A stretch of 64,000 bases of DNA from Phormidesmis sp963789215 (lineage in GTDB: Bacteria; Cyanobacteriota; Cyanobacteriia; Phormidesmidales; Phormidesmidaceae). The first letter of the stretch is position 1, and every line of letters begins with the position of its first letter. The translations under genes were made by a program, and so were the position numbers. Shown here piece after piece: positions 26,499 to 35,855 of this stretch. Below the pieces are notes generated by a model. It was not told where the DNA came from. It worked only from the letters and a program-made list of their open reading frames with translations, and made no database searches. Where the stretch lies: assembly GCA_963789215.1 (NCBI GenBank), contig CAWBJY010000012.1, positions 62,001 to 126,000 on the forward strand, given 5' to 3'.

Positions 26499-28066
26499 GG
26501 CTGCGCTGGGGGGGTGATGTCGCTAGTCGAATTAGCGTTGCTAGGAGCTTTGTTGTCTGCAATGTTGTTATTTGCAATGTTTTTGTCTGTAATATTGTTG
26601 TCTGCAATATCGACCGCGACAGTAGCGGACATGCCGGGACTCAGCCGCGCAAGCTCTCCGTTTAGGCTGCTAGGATCGAGCACAATTTTGATGGGAATGC
26701 GCTGAACGACTTTGGTAAAGTTGCCGGTGGCATTGTCGGGCGGCAGTAGCGAAAACTGCGAGCCAGAGGCGGGCGATAGGCTATCGACTTTGCCCGTTAG
26801 GGTTTGTGAGCCGAGGGCATCTACCGTAACGGTGACCGGATCGCCGGGTTGAATGTTGGCAACCTGGGTTTCTTTAAAGTTGGCCATCACCCAAAAGTCT
26901 TGACCGACCACGGCCATCAGGGGCTGACCGATAGACACCTGGGTGCCCGGTTCGACCGATTTGTTGCCGATGGTGCCCGCAGCAGGCGCCTCAATCTTGG
27001 TGTAGCTAAGCTGGAGTTTGGCCGTTTTTAGGCTGGCTTCGGCCTGCTTAATTTGATCTTGGGCGGCGGTATACTGGCTGCGGCTAATCTCGGTTTGAAA
27101 TCCGGCGGCGTTGGCGGTGGCCAAGGTGCCCTGACTGGTCTCTAGTTCGGACTGGGCTTTGTCGATGCCTGCTTGGGCCTGATCGATTTGCACCTGAGCC
27201 TGCTGTAACTGCTCCTGGGCAGTCTTTTGCTGGGCCTGGGCAGTTTTGTAGGCTTGCTGGTAGCTGTCGCGCTGTTCGGCGGAAACTGCGCCTCGAACGA
27301 ACAAGTCCTGATAGCGGCCTGCTTCTATGCGGGCGTTTTCTAGCGTGGTGTTGGCGGCGGTGAGCTGAGACTGAGCGGTAGGAACAGCAAGTTTAGCAGC
27401 GGTTAAGGTTGACTGGGCGGTCGTAATACCAGCATTAGCGCCGGAGATACCGCCCTGGGCGCTGGTGTTTTGAGCGCTGGCGTTGGCGCTGGCTTGCTCG
27501 ATGCCGATTTGGGCGGTTTGGGCGGCTTGCTTAGCAGCGCTCAGGGCGGCCTGGGCCTGGTCTACCTGGGCCTGAAAGGTTTGCGGGTCGAGCTGAACGA
27601 GCGTTTCTCCGGCGGTGACGGTCTGGTTGTCGGTGGCGACAACGGTTTGCACGGTGCCGTTGATGCGGCTGCTCACTTGATATACGTGGCCCTGAAGCTG
27701 GGCGTCGTCAGTGCTTTCGTGGGTAGAGGTATAGTGCCACCAGCGCAGGCCAAAGAAGCCGCCGACAATCAGGACGATGGGCAGGCCAATCAGAACTGGC
27801 AGGGGCAGGCGTTTTTTGGGGGCGACGGGGGGCGCTGCGGGGGGTTCTGAGTCTGTTGGATCGGTGGATTCAACGGGGTCTTTGGGGGGGGATAGGTCGG
27901 GTAGCTTGGTCGCAACGGCTGTTGCTTTAGCACGAGAAGAGGAGCTAACGTTGGCTGGCTGAAAATTGCCTGAGCTGAAGCTGTTTGAGTTAGAGATGTC
28001 CAAATTAGAGATGTCTAAATTAGAATCGTCTGGACTAAAACTGTCTGAGTTAAAACTGTCTGACAT
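26495..28066 (-). CDS. HlyD/EmrA-family periplasmic adaptor
   Basis: The membrane-fusion partner of the downstream EmrB-like pump. It has one N-terminal helix (LPVLIGLPIVLIVGGFFGLRW), a lipoyl/barrel half with STDDAQLQGHVYQVSSRING, a long Ala/Gln-rich coiled coil, then the second lipoyl half LSYTKIEAPAAGTIGNKSVE and the WVMANFKETQVANIQPG beta-barrel. Both ends carry unusual low-complexity tails encoded by 15-bp repeats: Ser/Asp/Asn-rich at the start (27974-28063) and Ile/Asp/Asn-rich at the end (26551-26610). Typical EmrA proteins are about 390 residues; this one is about 520. Confidence 0.88.
   Translation of the reverse strand: MSDSFNSDSFSPDDSNLDISNLDISNSNSFSSGNFQPANVSSSSRAKATAVATKLPDLSPPKDPVESTDPTDSEPPAAPPVAPKKRLPLPVLIGLPIVLIVGGFFGLRWWHYTSTHESTDDAQLQGHVYQVSSRINGTVQTVVATDNQTVTAGETLVQLDPQTFQAQVDQAQAALSAAKQAAQTAQIGIEQASANASAQNTSAQGGISGANAGITTAQSTLTAAKLAVPTAQSQLTAANTTLENARIEAGRYQDLFVRGAVSAEQRDSYQQAYKTAQAQQKTAQEQLQQAQVQIDQAQAGIDKAQSELETSQGTLATANAAGFQTEISRSQYTAAQDQIKQAEASLKTAKLQLSYTKIEAPAAGTIGNKSVEPGTQVSIGQPLMAVVGQDFWVMANFKETQVANIQPGDPVTVTVDALGSQTLTGKVDSLSPASGSQFSLLPPDNATGNFTKVVQRIPIKIVLDPSSLNGELARLSPGMSATVAVDIADNNITDKNIANNNIADNKAPSNANSTSDITPPAQP
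26551..26610. repeat. 15-bp tandem repeat, four copies, at 3' end of emrA-like gene
   Basis: Four 15-bp units of the type TGTTGTCTGCAATAT encode the Ile/Asp/Asn pentads near the C-terminus of the adaptor. Confidence 0.85.
27974..28063. repeat. 15-bp tandem repeat, about six copies, at 5' end of emrA-like gene
   Basis: Imperfect 15-bp units such as ATTAGAGATGTCTAA and GTTAAAACTGTCTGA run back from the start codon. They encode Ser/Asp/Asn/Leu-rich pentapeptides before the membrane helix. Confidence 0.85.
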
Positions 28067-28131
28067 GGTTAGTAACTTGAAAGAGGGATTAAATTTAGTT
28101 CGTATGCGTAGCTTTTGAAGAAAAAAAGTGA

Positions 28132-28629
28132 TTACAAGGAGGCCAAGATTTTGTCTGGTGAGATGAATGGGCTGGCACGATCTGGATCGGTGTTTTCCAA
28201 GTTGGCGATCGCCCGGTTCACCAGCGCCGAAAATTGTTGCTGTTCATCTTCTGAGAAGCCCGCTAGTACTTTACTTTGGGTGCTGATAACCAAAGGCGGC
28301 AGCTTGTCTTCTAACTGTCGTCCGGCGTCGGTTAGCCAGATGCGCCAGATGCGGCGATCGCACTCATCCTGTTCTCGGCGCAGCAGGTTTCTCTCTTCCA
28401 TGCGGCTAATCACCCCGGTTAGCGTCCCGCCGACCTGCTTCAAACGACTGGCAACCTCGCTAGTGGCCATACCGTCTTGCTCCCACAGGCAGCACAGCAC
28501 AACCCAGTGAAAAGGCGTGAGGCCGTAGGGTTCTAGCTTTTGTTGGAGCGATCGCCCCATGGTTAAAGAGAGAAGTCGAATGCGATAGCCTAGTCCATAG
28601 GGCGCTCGCACAGAGGATAACTGTTTCAT
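28132..28629 (-). CDS. MarR-family transcriptional regulator of the efflux operon
   Basis: A winged-helix MarR regulator with LTPFHWVVLCCLWEQDG, TSEVASRLKQVGGTLTGVIS (recognition helix), MEERNLLRREQDECDRRIWR (wing) and LTDAGRQLEDKLPPLV. The ATG at 28629 has AGGA just upstream and is preferred to the longer frame from 28710. It lies 65 bp before the EmrA/EmrB pair on the same strand, the usual emrRAB order, so it probably represses the pump until a ligand binds. Confidence 0.85.
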   Translation of the reverse strand: MKQLSSVRAPYGLGYRIRLLSLTMGRSLQQKLEPYGLTPFHWVVLCCLWEQDGMATSEVASRLKQVGGTLTGVISRMEERNLLRREQDECDRRIWRIWLTDAGRQLEDKLPPLVISTQSKVLAGFSEDEQQQFSALVNRAIANLENTDPDRASPFISPDKILASL

Positions 28630-28719
28630 GTTCCTACAAAAAATATACGCCCCTGACCCGGCAGTCAGTCGCTGTACAGCGCGTGAGATAGCGAGCTGCC
28701 TTTCCAACACAACTACCTT

Positions 28720-28807
28720 TTCAACACTACTATTTCAACACTACTAAAGTATAAAAAATAGCAACGCTTATCTTGTGACGTACAGGTATCAAATAGGTAT
28801 CAAAGCT
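28720..28807. promoter_or_regulatory. Direct repeats upstream of the marR gene
   Basis: Two 14-bp copies of TTCAACACTACTA(T/A) at 28720-28747 are followed by two copies of GGTATCAAA near 28790-28807. They lie 90-180 bp upstream of the marR start and may include regulator-binding sites or be another slippage repeat. Confidence 0.4.
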
Positions 28808-28941
28808 GTGACAATCTCAAGATCTAGCTAGTATCGTGATGCTCACCACGGCAGATTAAATAGGACATGCTCGATATTGGAATAGATATTCACGCTAAAG
28901 TGCCGCAAAGCGTTACACCGTCCTCTAGCATTTCCCTCTGT

Positions 28942-30018
28942 CTACCCGTCAGATAGAACCGGCAATTTTTCTTTCGAGGCGGCGCGATCTAAAGGAAGTA
29001 AAGAGGGTTCTATCAACAGCATTTTGATCGAGCTAGCAACCGGAACCGCAATGACTAAGCCCAAAAAACCGCCGACTTTAGTGCCGATTAGGAGAGAGAC
29101 TAAAATCCAAACCGGGTTGAGGCCAATGAAGCCACCCACTAGCCTGGGTGCGATCGCATTTTCAATCACCTGATCGATCACCGCAGAAACGACAAGCACC
29201 CAAAGCCCTAGCCAGGGACTAATGAAAGCAGAAATAATGCTTGCCGCAACGATAGCCAGCGCGGCCCCGTAAGGCACCATGCCGCAGATACCCACCATAA
29301 AGCCAAACAATAGACCATAAGGAACTTGCAAAATTAGATAGGCAATCGTCATCGAAACGCCCAGCGTTAGAGCCACAGCAGCTTGACTAATAAAATAGTT
29401 GTGAAAACTACGCGCGATCGCAAGGTTTACTCTTCTAGCCGTTCTGGCCGGTAGCCAGCGCAGCAGGCTTCGCCAAACCTCTGGGCCACTAAGCACCAGA
29501 TAGATGGACAGCACAACGGTTAGAAAAATATCGAGCAGGTTGGCGACCGCCGCTGGAATGGCACCGACAATGCCGCTACTGAGCGCCTGCACCTGCGTAG
29601 AGAGCTTACCTTCAGCCTGAGTGATAGTCGCCTCCATATCAAACGGGAGCTGTCGCTGTTTGGCCCAGGATTCTAGTCCCTGCAGGCGATCGCTACTAGA
29701 AGAGATCAAAGCGGGTAGCTGGCTGGCAAGTTCGCTAATTTGCCGGGCCAGCGGCGGCAGCAAGAGAAACCCCAGCAGGCCCAGCAGCGCGACGAGCAGT
29801 AAAAGAACAACCGCTAGCGCACCCGGTTTAGACAGTCGAAATCGCTGTAGCCAGCCGACAGGATAGCCCAGAATAAAGGCGATTAGCGTAGCTGCTAGTG
29901 CGATCGTAAAAAAAGAGCGAAAGTACTCAAACAGTAGCAGAGCTACCCAGCCGTTGAGCACGAGCAGAGGGAGAATGAGCGCCCACAGGAGCCAGCGTGG
30001 CGGTCGGCGTATGTTCAT
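28942..30018 (-). CDS. AI-2E family transporter
   Basis: An eight-helix membrane protein of the AI-2E/PerM family: SLPLLVL-type first helices, a soluble central segment (residues about 85-150), then VPYGLLFGFMVGICGMVPYG, PRLVGGFIGLNPVWILVSLL and GGFLGLVIAVPVASSIKMLL, the typical C-terminal signature. Family members include sodium-proton antiporters and quorum-signal exporters; which applies here cannot be told. The gene stands alone. Confidence 0.82.
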   Translation of the reverse strand: MNIRRPPRWLLWALILPLLVLNGWVALLLFEYFRSFFTIALAATLIAFILGYPVGWLQRFRLSKPGALAVVLLLLVALLGLLGFLLLPPLARQISELASQLPALISSSSDRLQGLESWAKQRQLPFDMEATITQAEGKLSTQVQALSSGIVGAIPAAVANLLDIFLTVVLSIYLVLSGPEVWRSLLRWLPARTARRVNLAIARSFHNYFISQAAVALTLGVSMTIAYLILQVPYGLLFGFMVGICGMVPYGAALAIVAASIISAFISPWLGLWVLVVSAVIDQVIENAIAPRLVGGFIGLNPVWILVSLLIGTKVGGFLGLVIAVPVASSIKMLLIEPSLLPLDRAASKEKLPVLSDG

Positions 30019-30482
30019 ATAGTCCGGTTTCTCCTGCGGCTATTTTATAAATTTAGGATAGAAAAATTGACTCAAAGCACTATCTTTTGCAGGCTCTGAC
30101 CTTCAGCTATATCGACGTGGAATCAACCTCTGTTTTATGCTTTGCAGATGCATCATAAAAGAAAGATGTGACAGACTTGTGGCAAAAGCAAATAAAGCAG
30201 GTGTCTTGATGACAGTTTTGTCAGCGTAAACTGGCCACCGGACATCGTGTGACGTCTTATATTCAGCCGACAGGTTCTGCCATGCCGATAAAAATGTGCT
30301 TTTAGCAAGAGAATAGGTTGTTCAATTCCTTCTAAGTGGGTATTTCAAAAATAGTTTCAAGAACTATGCTTAGCGGGAAAGCCTAAAAAACTGAAGCTTT
30401 TAACAACAAACATCACAAGAGTAGTTAGTGCTAAACAGGCGCTAAATAAACGCTAAACAGTATCAAACAATTGGAGCATTCA
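30019..30482. other. Intergenic region without recognised gene
   Basis: About 460 bp between divergent genes. I see no coding frame. Near its end the motif GCTAAA is repeated (30430-30457) within a possible leader of the SDR gene. No clear promoter was assigned. Confidence 0.4.
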
Positions 30483-31379
30483 ATGGTAAATAGTCAGTTA
30501 AAAATGCAGGATCCTCGTCATCAATATCCAGAGCCGCCTTTTCCTCGTCAGCCTATGTCGGCCCCCGGATTGGTGGAAGAGATGACGCCAAAACCAGATC
30601 ACGGTGAGAAAAGCTACGTTGGGCATGGCAGACTGACCGGACGCAAAGCGTTGATTACAGGCGGCGATTCGGGAATAGGACGGGCCGTTGCGATCGCATT
30701 TGCTAGAGAAGGCGCAGATGTAGCAATCTCCTATCTCGATAGCGAACGATCAGATGCGCAAGACGTTGTTGCACTGGTCGAAGAGACTGGGCGTAAGGCG
30801 ATCGCACTACCGGGCGATATTACTAACGAGCAGTTTTGCCAGCAGCTAGTTGCCGACGCCGTAGAAGGACTCGGCGGCCTCGACATTTTGATTAACAATG
30901 CCGGAATGCAAACGAGCATTCCCTACATTGAAGACATTAGCACCGAGCATTTCGATGGCGTGCTTAAGACCAATCTGTACGCGCTCTTTTGGATTACGAA
31001 AGCGGCGATGCCTCATCTAAAACCAGGCTCAGCCATCATCAATACAACCTCTATTCAGGCGTACGATTCTTCGGCTACCTTGGTTGACTACGCGACTACT
31101 AAAGCGGGCATTGTTGCTTTTAGCAAAGCGCTTGCCAAGCAGGTGATCGAGCGGGGTGTGCGCGTCAATGCAGTTGCGCCTGGCCCATTTTGGACACCGC
31201 TTCAGCCCAGTGGCGGTCAGCCTCAAGACAAGATTGAGAAGTTTGGCAGTTCCGTGCCGATAGGCCGACCCGGACAGCCCGCAGAGATCGCACCGGTGTA
31301 TGTGCTTTTAGCCTCACAGGAGGCCAGCTACATTACGGGAGAAGTCTACGGTGTCACCGGTGGCTCGGGGATTGCCTAA
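30483..31379 (+). CDS. Short-chain dehydrogenase/reductase (YghA/YhdF type)
   Basis: An NAD(P)-dependent SDR with an extended N-terminus typical of this subgroup (PFPRQPMSAPGLVEEM then PKPDHGEKSY). It has the Rossmann motif ALITGGDSGIGRAVA, the NNAG motif in ILINNAG, and active-site residues with YATTKAGI (Tyr and Lys). Length (298) is normal. The ATG at 30483 follows GGAG at 30473 with good spacing, so the frame's TTG at 30471 is rejected. A hairpin (CAGGCT/AGCCTG, 31399-31420) follows the stop. Confidence 0.88.
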   Translation: MVNSQLKMQDPRHQYPEPPFPRQPMSAPGLVEEMTPKPDHGEKSYVGHGRLTGRKALITGGDSGIGRAVAIAFAREGADVAISYLDSERSDAQDVVALVEETGRKAIALPGDITNEQFCQQLVADAVEGLGGLDILINNAGMQTSIPYIEDISTEHFDGVLKTNLYALFWITKAAMPHLKPGSAIINTTSIQAYDSSATLVDYATTKAGIVAFSKALAKQVIERGVRVNAVAPGPFWTPLQPSGGQPQDKIEKFGSSVPIGRPGQPAEIAPVYVLLASQEASYITGEVYGVTGGSGIA

Positions 31380-31623
31380 CAGAATTCTCCTACTTCAGCA
31401 GGCTCGTTAAAGCCAGCCTGTTGGAGTAAATACGCTGTTGGTTACGCTGCCGATATGAGAAGTTGATTGCCAACTGTCACAGCATTGACATCTGTTGGAC
31501 ACAGATTTAGGTTAGCGCGTAGATTAAGATGTAGATAAGTAAAAAGTGCTTTCCTCAGACTTGTAGCAGATGCGCAAAAGCTGTAGTAGGGAAACAAAGG
31601 AAATTCGAAGAAAAATTAGACCC

Positions 31624-32181
31624 ATGGGAATCAATTTAGCTTATTCGGCCTATGCGATCGGTGGACTTGCCTTAGCGGTGAGTTGGGCCACTTGGCTACC
31701 TGGGTTTGTGGTTAATATTTTGAACTTTCTCTATCCGCTGGGCTTACCAGGAGGACTTTTGGGCCTGCTGCTGCTGGCGCTGCGCGTCTGCATTGGCCTT
31801 TTATTTGTGCTGCACGGCTGGCCCAAAATATCGCACTTACGCACCTGGTCAAAAGCTATCAATATGCCAATTTTTCTGTGCTTTTTATCGGCGCTGTCAA
31901 TGTTTTTGGGCGGATTCTTTATGATTATAGGTCTGCTAACGCCTTTCGACAGCCTGGCTATTTTAGGATCTATGCTATTTGCGATGATTTTAGAGATGTC
32001 CAAGGGATCGCCTTTTGTGGCGCGAGATCCGTTTCAGATTCCGGACAACGAGTATCAGGGGCCAAACGGTCAGGGCGATCCGCCAAGCTGGGAAAAAGCC
32101 TTTTTGTACGTGGTAATTTTGAGCGCAATTTCTATTCTTGGCCCCGGCGCATTTTCGCTTGATGCTTTGATATTTGGTTAA
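31624..32181 (+). CDS. DoxX-family membrane protein
   Basis: A four-to-five-helix membrane protein with the DoxX signature RVCIGLLFVLHGWPKI, FLGGFFMIIGLLTP and a long loop (PFVARDPFQIPDNEYQGP) before the last helix. DoxX proteins are linked to quinone- or sulfur-dependent redox processes, but the exact role is unclear. I prefer the ATG at 31624 to the one at 31570, because the extra 18 residues are highly charged; the ribosome site is weak at both. It is followed on the same strand by a hydrolase and a GMC oxidoreductase. Confidence 0.75.
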   Translation: MGINLAYSAYAIGGLALAVSWATWLPGFVVNILNFLYPLGLPGGLLGLLLLALRVCIGLLFVLHGWPKISHLRTWSKAINMPIFLCFLSALSMFLGGFFMIIGLLTPFDSLAILGSMLFAMILEMSKGSPFVARDPFQIPDNEYQGPNGQGDPPSWEKAFLYVVILSAISILGPGAFSLDALIFG

Positions 32182-32284
32182 AGATATCTAGTTAAAGAAC
32201 TCAAGTGGAACACTCTTAAGCGCAGGCAAGTAACAGCATGCAAGTAAGCGCAGACAAAAGACTATGTAAGGGGTTCAAAAAGCG

Positions 32285-33142
32285 ATGAAAAACACGGCGC
32301 ACAGCGTAACAGCGGCTCGCACTGCGGGCGCATCGACCGACACTTATTTTACAAATTTTGCCTCGGATACGGAAAATGCGCCGCTGCTGATTTATCTGCC
32401 AGGACTCGACGAAACCGGTAAGGATTTAATTTCGCTGGAAATGAGCGACTTTAAACAAGACTTTGAGGTGCGCGGGCTGATTATTCCGGCGGATGATTTG
32501 GCCGACTGGGATGAGCTGGCGGCGGCTGCGATCGCACTGACTCGCCACGAAATTGCCAAAATGCCAGCCGGAACGCCCGTTTGCCTGTGCGCAGAATCTT
32601 TTGGCGGCTGCTTGGGCCTGCGGGTATTGGAGCAAGCGCCTGATTTGTTCGATCGGGTGGTTTTAGTTAATCCTGCGTCTTCTTTTCACCGCGTTCCCTG
32701 GCTGAATTTAGGGGCGTGGCTCATGCCGCTGGTGCCAGCGCTATTTTTTAATCAGCCTGCCGACTGGCTGGTGTTCTTTTTGGCCCCGCTCCATCGAATT
32801 TCTTCAGAGGCACGTCAGGCGCTGGCAAAGTCTACTCACGATGCGCCTAAAGAGACGCTGGTGAAAAGGCTTAATTTAATGCGTAATTTTTCACTGGATG
32901 CGGCGCGGCTCAGCCGGGTGACCTGCCCGGTGCTGCTAGTTGGGAGCGCGGGCGATCGCATTCTTCCGTCTGTTGCAGAAGCTCACCGGCTCAGCCAGAT
33001 TTTCCCTAGTGCTCAGATGGTTACCCTGCCTTACAGCGGCCACGCTTGCCTAGCCGAGCGAGACGTTAACCTCGATGAGATTATGCGATCGCACCACCTT
33101 ATGCCCGCTCCGCCGATGACCGCTCCGCCGACAACCATTTAA
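32285..33142 (+). CDS. Alpha/beta hydrolase, cyanobacterial lipase/acyltransferase-like
   Basis: An alpha/beta-fold enzyme with LLIYLPGLDETG near the start, nucleophile motif LCAESFGGCLGL (Ser), VLLVGSAGDRILPS (Asp) and YSGHACLAERD (His). The GESFGG-type elbow resembles the hydrolase domain found in phytyl-ester and lipid-acyltransferase-like proteins; this is a family resemblance only. It lies 33 bp before the GMC oxidoreductase gene and is probably co-transcribed. A short proline/threonine-rich repeat (APPMTAPPTT) ends the protein. Confidence 0.75.
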   Translation: MKNTAHSVTAARTAGASTDTYFTNFASDTENAPLLIYLPGLDETGKDLISLEMSDFKQDFEVRGLIIPADDLADWDELAAAAIALTRHEIAKMPAGTPVCLCAESFGGCLGLRVLEQAPDLFDRVVLVNPASSFHRVPWLNLGAWLMPLVPALFFNQPADWLVFFLAPLHRISSEARQALAKSTHDAPKETLVKRLNLMRNFSLDAARLSRVTCPVLLVGSAGDRILPSVAEAHRLSQIFPSAQMVTLPYSGHACLAERDVNLDEIMRSHHLMPAPPMTAPPTTI

Positions 33143-33175
33143 ACATTAAACCCTGCATAAAATAGGAGACTTCTG

Positions 33176-34762
33176 ATGCATTACGACATGATTATTATCG
33201 GTACGGGCGCCGGCGGCGGCACGCTGGCTCATCAGCTCGCGCCGACTGGAAAGCGTATTCTTATTCTAGAGCGAGGCGAGTTTTTGCCGCGTGAAAAAGA
33301 GAACTGGGATGCGGTGGAGGTTTATCAAAAAGGCCGCTACTATACCGATGCTGAAAAGTGGGTAAATAAAGAAGACAAAGAGTTTGCGCCTTCGACCTGT
33401 TACTGGGTGGGCGGCAATACCAAGGTGTATGGCTCGGCCTTGCTACGGCTAAGAGAAAGAGACTTTGATGAGGTGCAGCATAAGGATGGTATTTCTCCGG
33501 CATGGCCGCTCAAGCATGCAGACTTTGCGCCCTATTACGACCAGGCAGAAGTGCTGTTTGACGTGCATGGCGAGCGCAGCGGAGATCCCACGGAGCCAAC
33601 AACTCACGAGTATCCTTATCCGGCGGTTAGCCACGAACCGGCGATGCAACAGATTTATAACAACATTCAGCAGGCGGGCTACTATCCGTTTCATCTACCG
33701 GTGGGCCTAAAGATTAACGAAGTAGATAAGACGCTCTCGCAGTGCATTCGCTGCGACACCTGCGACGGCTTTCCCTGCCTGGTAGATGGCAAGGCCGATA
33801 GCGAGGTGAACTGTATTAATGGGGTGCGATCGCTCGAAAACGTTACGCTGCTCACGGGCGCATTCGTTAAGCAGCTCCTGACTGATGCCTCTGGGCGCAC
33901 CCTCACCGCTGTACGCACCGAAGTGAACGGCGAAGAACAGCTATTTTCAGCAGATATTGTGGTGGTCGCCTGCGGCGCGATTAACTCGGCGGCGCTGCTG
34001 CTGCGCTCTGCGAACGACGCGCATCCTAATGGGCTGGCCAACCGCTCCGATCAGGTGGGCCGCAACTTTATGAAGCATCTCTCTTCAGCTATTGTTGCGC
34101 TCAGCGCTCAGCCCAACCCGGCAGTGCATCAAAAGACCATTGGCCTCAATGATTTTTACTGGGGCGAACCCGACTTTCCCTACCCGATGGGCATGGTGCA
34201 AAACACCGGCAATGTAAAAGGTGGAATGATGCCCGCTGAGTCGCCGCCGCTGCTGGCTCCGTACGTAAAAATTACGCCCGAAACGGTGCTAGATGTGTTC
34301 GCGGCGCATTCTACCGGCTGGTGGCTACAGACGGAAGATTTACCAGAGGCAAACAACAGAGTGCGGGTGGTAAACGGGCAGATTCATTTGGACTATACGC
34401 CGAATAATATAGAGGCGCGCGATCGCCTGATCCACCGCTGGACATCCGTGCTAAAAGCCACCGACCGGCACACAAAGCATGTGGTTCCTTTTAGCTTATA
34501 CCCGCGCAACATTATGCCGCTCGCAGCGGTGGCCCATCAGTGCGGCACCTGTCGCTTTGGCCCCGATGCGGAAACGGCGGTGCTGGATTTGAACTGTCGC
34601 GCTCACGAGGTGGATAATCTATACGTTGTTGATGGCAGCTTCTTTCCGTCTAATTCGGGCGTGAACCCAACGCTGACGATTATTGCCAATGCGATTCGAG
34701 TGGCGGAGCATTTGAAGCAGCGGCTAGGCGTTAGCCAGGAAAAAGAGCTTGTACAGGCTTAG
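33176..34762 (+). CDS. GMC-family FAD-dependent oxidoreductase
   Basis: A flavoprotein of the glucose-methanol-choline family. It has the FAD-binding GTGAGGGTLAHQLAPTGKRI, the CYWVGGNTKVYGSALLR segment, a ferredoxin-like Cys group (CIRCDTCDGFPCLVDGKAD), VVACGAINSAALLLRSA, and the C-terminal QCGTCRFG and PSNSGVNPTLTI motifs with the catalytic region. Such enzymes oxidise alcohols or sugars, passing electrons to oxygen or a quinone-linked acceptor. Its position just before the DUF2231 and terminal-oxidase genes suggests, but does not show, that it feeds electrons to that chain. Confidence 0.85.
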   Translation: MHYDMIIIGTGAGGGTLAHQLAPTGKRILILERGEFLPREKENWDAVEVYQKGRYYTDAEKWVNKEDKEFAPSTCYWVGGNTKVYGSALLRLRERDFDEVQHKDGISPAWPLKHADFAPYYDQAEVLFDVHGERSGDPTEPTTHEYPYPAVSHEPAMQQIYNNIQQAGYYPFHLPVGLKINEVDKTLSQCIRCDTCDGFPCLVDGKADSEVNCINGVRSLENVTLLTGAFVKQLLTDASGRTLTAVRTEVNGEEQLFSADIVVVACGAINSAALLLRSANDAHPNGLANRSDQVGRNFMKHLSSAIVALSAQPNPAVHQKTIGLNDFYWGEPDFPYPMGMVQNTGNVKGGMMPAESPPLLAPYVKITPETVLDVFAAHSTGWWLQTEDLPEANNRVRVVNGQIHLDYTPNNIEARDRLIHRWTSVLKATDRHTKHVVPFSLYPRNIMPLAAVAHQCGTCRFGPDAETAVLDLNCRAHEVDNLYVVDGSFFPSNSGVNPTLTIIANAIRVAEHLKQRLGVSQEKELVQA

Positions 34763-34808
34763 CGATCGCACCCTTTATTTTTTAGCCAGCTTTTAGGAGA
34801 GACTTTTC

Positions 34809-35195
34809 ATGAACTCTGAACAATCTAAACAACCTTTAGAAGATCAAATAGAGAACCAAATAGAGAATCCAATAGAGAACCAAACCGAGCAGGATTCTGA
34901 AGCAATCGACGCTCGCCGCCATGCTTTAGAAACTGGCGTAGGAGCCGGTGTTGGCGGGCTGCTAGGCGCTGTCGTGGGCGGCGCGGTGGGCGGTAAAAAA
35001 GGTGGAATGCTGGGCGCGGTGGCGGGTGCGATCGCCGTTGGCCTGTTAGGAGAAGCCGTAGGTGATGATTTGATCGCCTTGGAGCAGCAGGCCGCAGAGG
35101 TGCTCGGTGAGGCGGCAGATGAGGACGAGCTACCGGCGCATTATTCGTGGGAGGAGCTGCGATCGCTCTCAAAATCAGCTCAAAATCACAATTAA
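34809..35195 (+). CDS. Glycine-zipper membrane-associated protein with IENQ repeats
   Basis: An acidic N-terminus with three IENx repeats (12-bp units at 34845-34880) is followed by a glycine-zipper hydrophobic segment, GVGAGVGGLLGAVVGGAVGG then GGMLGAVAGAIAVGLLGE, and an acidic C-terminus ending with SWEELRSLSK. Glycine-zipper proteins insert in or associate with membranes; the specific role is unknown. It has a good ribosome site (TAGGAGAG) before the ATG and lies 46 bp after the GMC gene. Confidence 0.6.
   Translation: MNSEQSKQPLEDQIENQIENPIENQTEQDSEAIDARRHALETGVGAGVGGLLGAVVGGAVGGKKGGMLGAVAGAIAVGLLGEAVGDDLIALEQQAAEVLGEAADEDELPAHYSWEELRSLSKSAQNHN
34845..34880. repeat. 12-bp tandem repeat, three copies
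   Basis: Units CAAATAGAGAAC, CAAATAGAGAAT and CCAATAGAGAAC encode IENQ/IENP tetrapeptides in the glycine-zipper protein. Confidence 0.8.
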
Positions 35196-35360
35196 GTCAC
35201 AATCAAATCCGCGTTCAAGATAACCCGTAAAATTACAGGCAAAGCCGCTCGTAACGTTTCAATCCTTATACCTACTCAACAGAACCTCTTCAACAGTATT
35301 CATTTAACGACACCCACTTAACAACACTCCTTCAACAGCATTCATTCAACAGTACCAGTC

Positions 35361-35855
35361 ATGCCCGCCTTACCGCTCAACAGCTCCGCGCTGCCCTACC
35401 CCGACCCGATGCATCCGATCATCGTTCACTTTGTGATTGCGATGGTGCTGTTTGCCTTTTGCTGCGATACGGTGGGCTATTTCACTCGCAATCCCAAGCT
35501 GTTTGAGGTGAGCTTTTGGAACATGGTTGTTGCCTCTATTGCCGTTTTTATGGCGATTATTGTCGGCCAGTTTGAAGCGGGCTTAGCGCCTACCTACCCG
35601 GCTGTAGAAGCCGTGCTAACGCGACATACGCTGCTGGGCTGGTCGCTTTCTGCGATCGTGGTGGCAATCACCGCCTGGAAGTTTGTCATTCGCTCTCGCA
35701 GCTTATTTAGAGTGCCGCCTGCATACCTTGGGGCGGCTACGTTTTTGGTGGTTATGGTGTGCTTTCAGGTGTATTTGGGTTCGCAGCTTGTTTGGACGTA
35801 TGGCCTGCATGTAAAGCCGGTAGTGCAGGCGATTGAGCAGGGGCAGGTAAAATGA
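35361..35855 (+). CDS. DUF2231 membrane protein, first copy
   Basis: A four-helix protein with the DUF2231 opening LPYPDPMHPIIVHFVIAMVL (conserved His in MHP and VHF), then later helices and a GSQLVWTYGLHV ending. DUF2231 proteins may bind haem through these histidines. In Anabaena-type cyanobacteria two such genes precede a cox cluster, as here. It overlaps the second copy by ATGA. The spacer before it (35196-35360) has degenerate TTCAACAGTATTCATT repeats. Confidence 0.8.
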   Translation: MPALPLNSSALPYPDPMHPIIVHFVIAMVLFAFCCDTVGYFTRNPKLFEVSFWNMVVASIAVFMAIIVGQFEAGLAPTYPAVEAVLTRHTLLGWSLSAIVVAITAWKFVIRSRSLFRVPPAYLGAATFLVVMVCFQVYLGSQLVWTYGLHVKPVVQAIEQGQVK

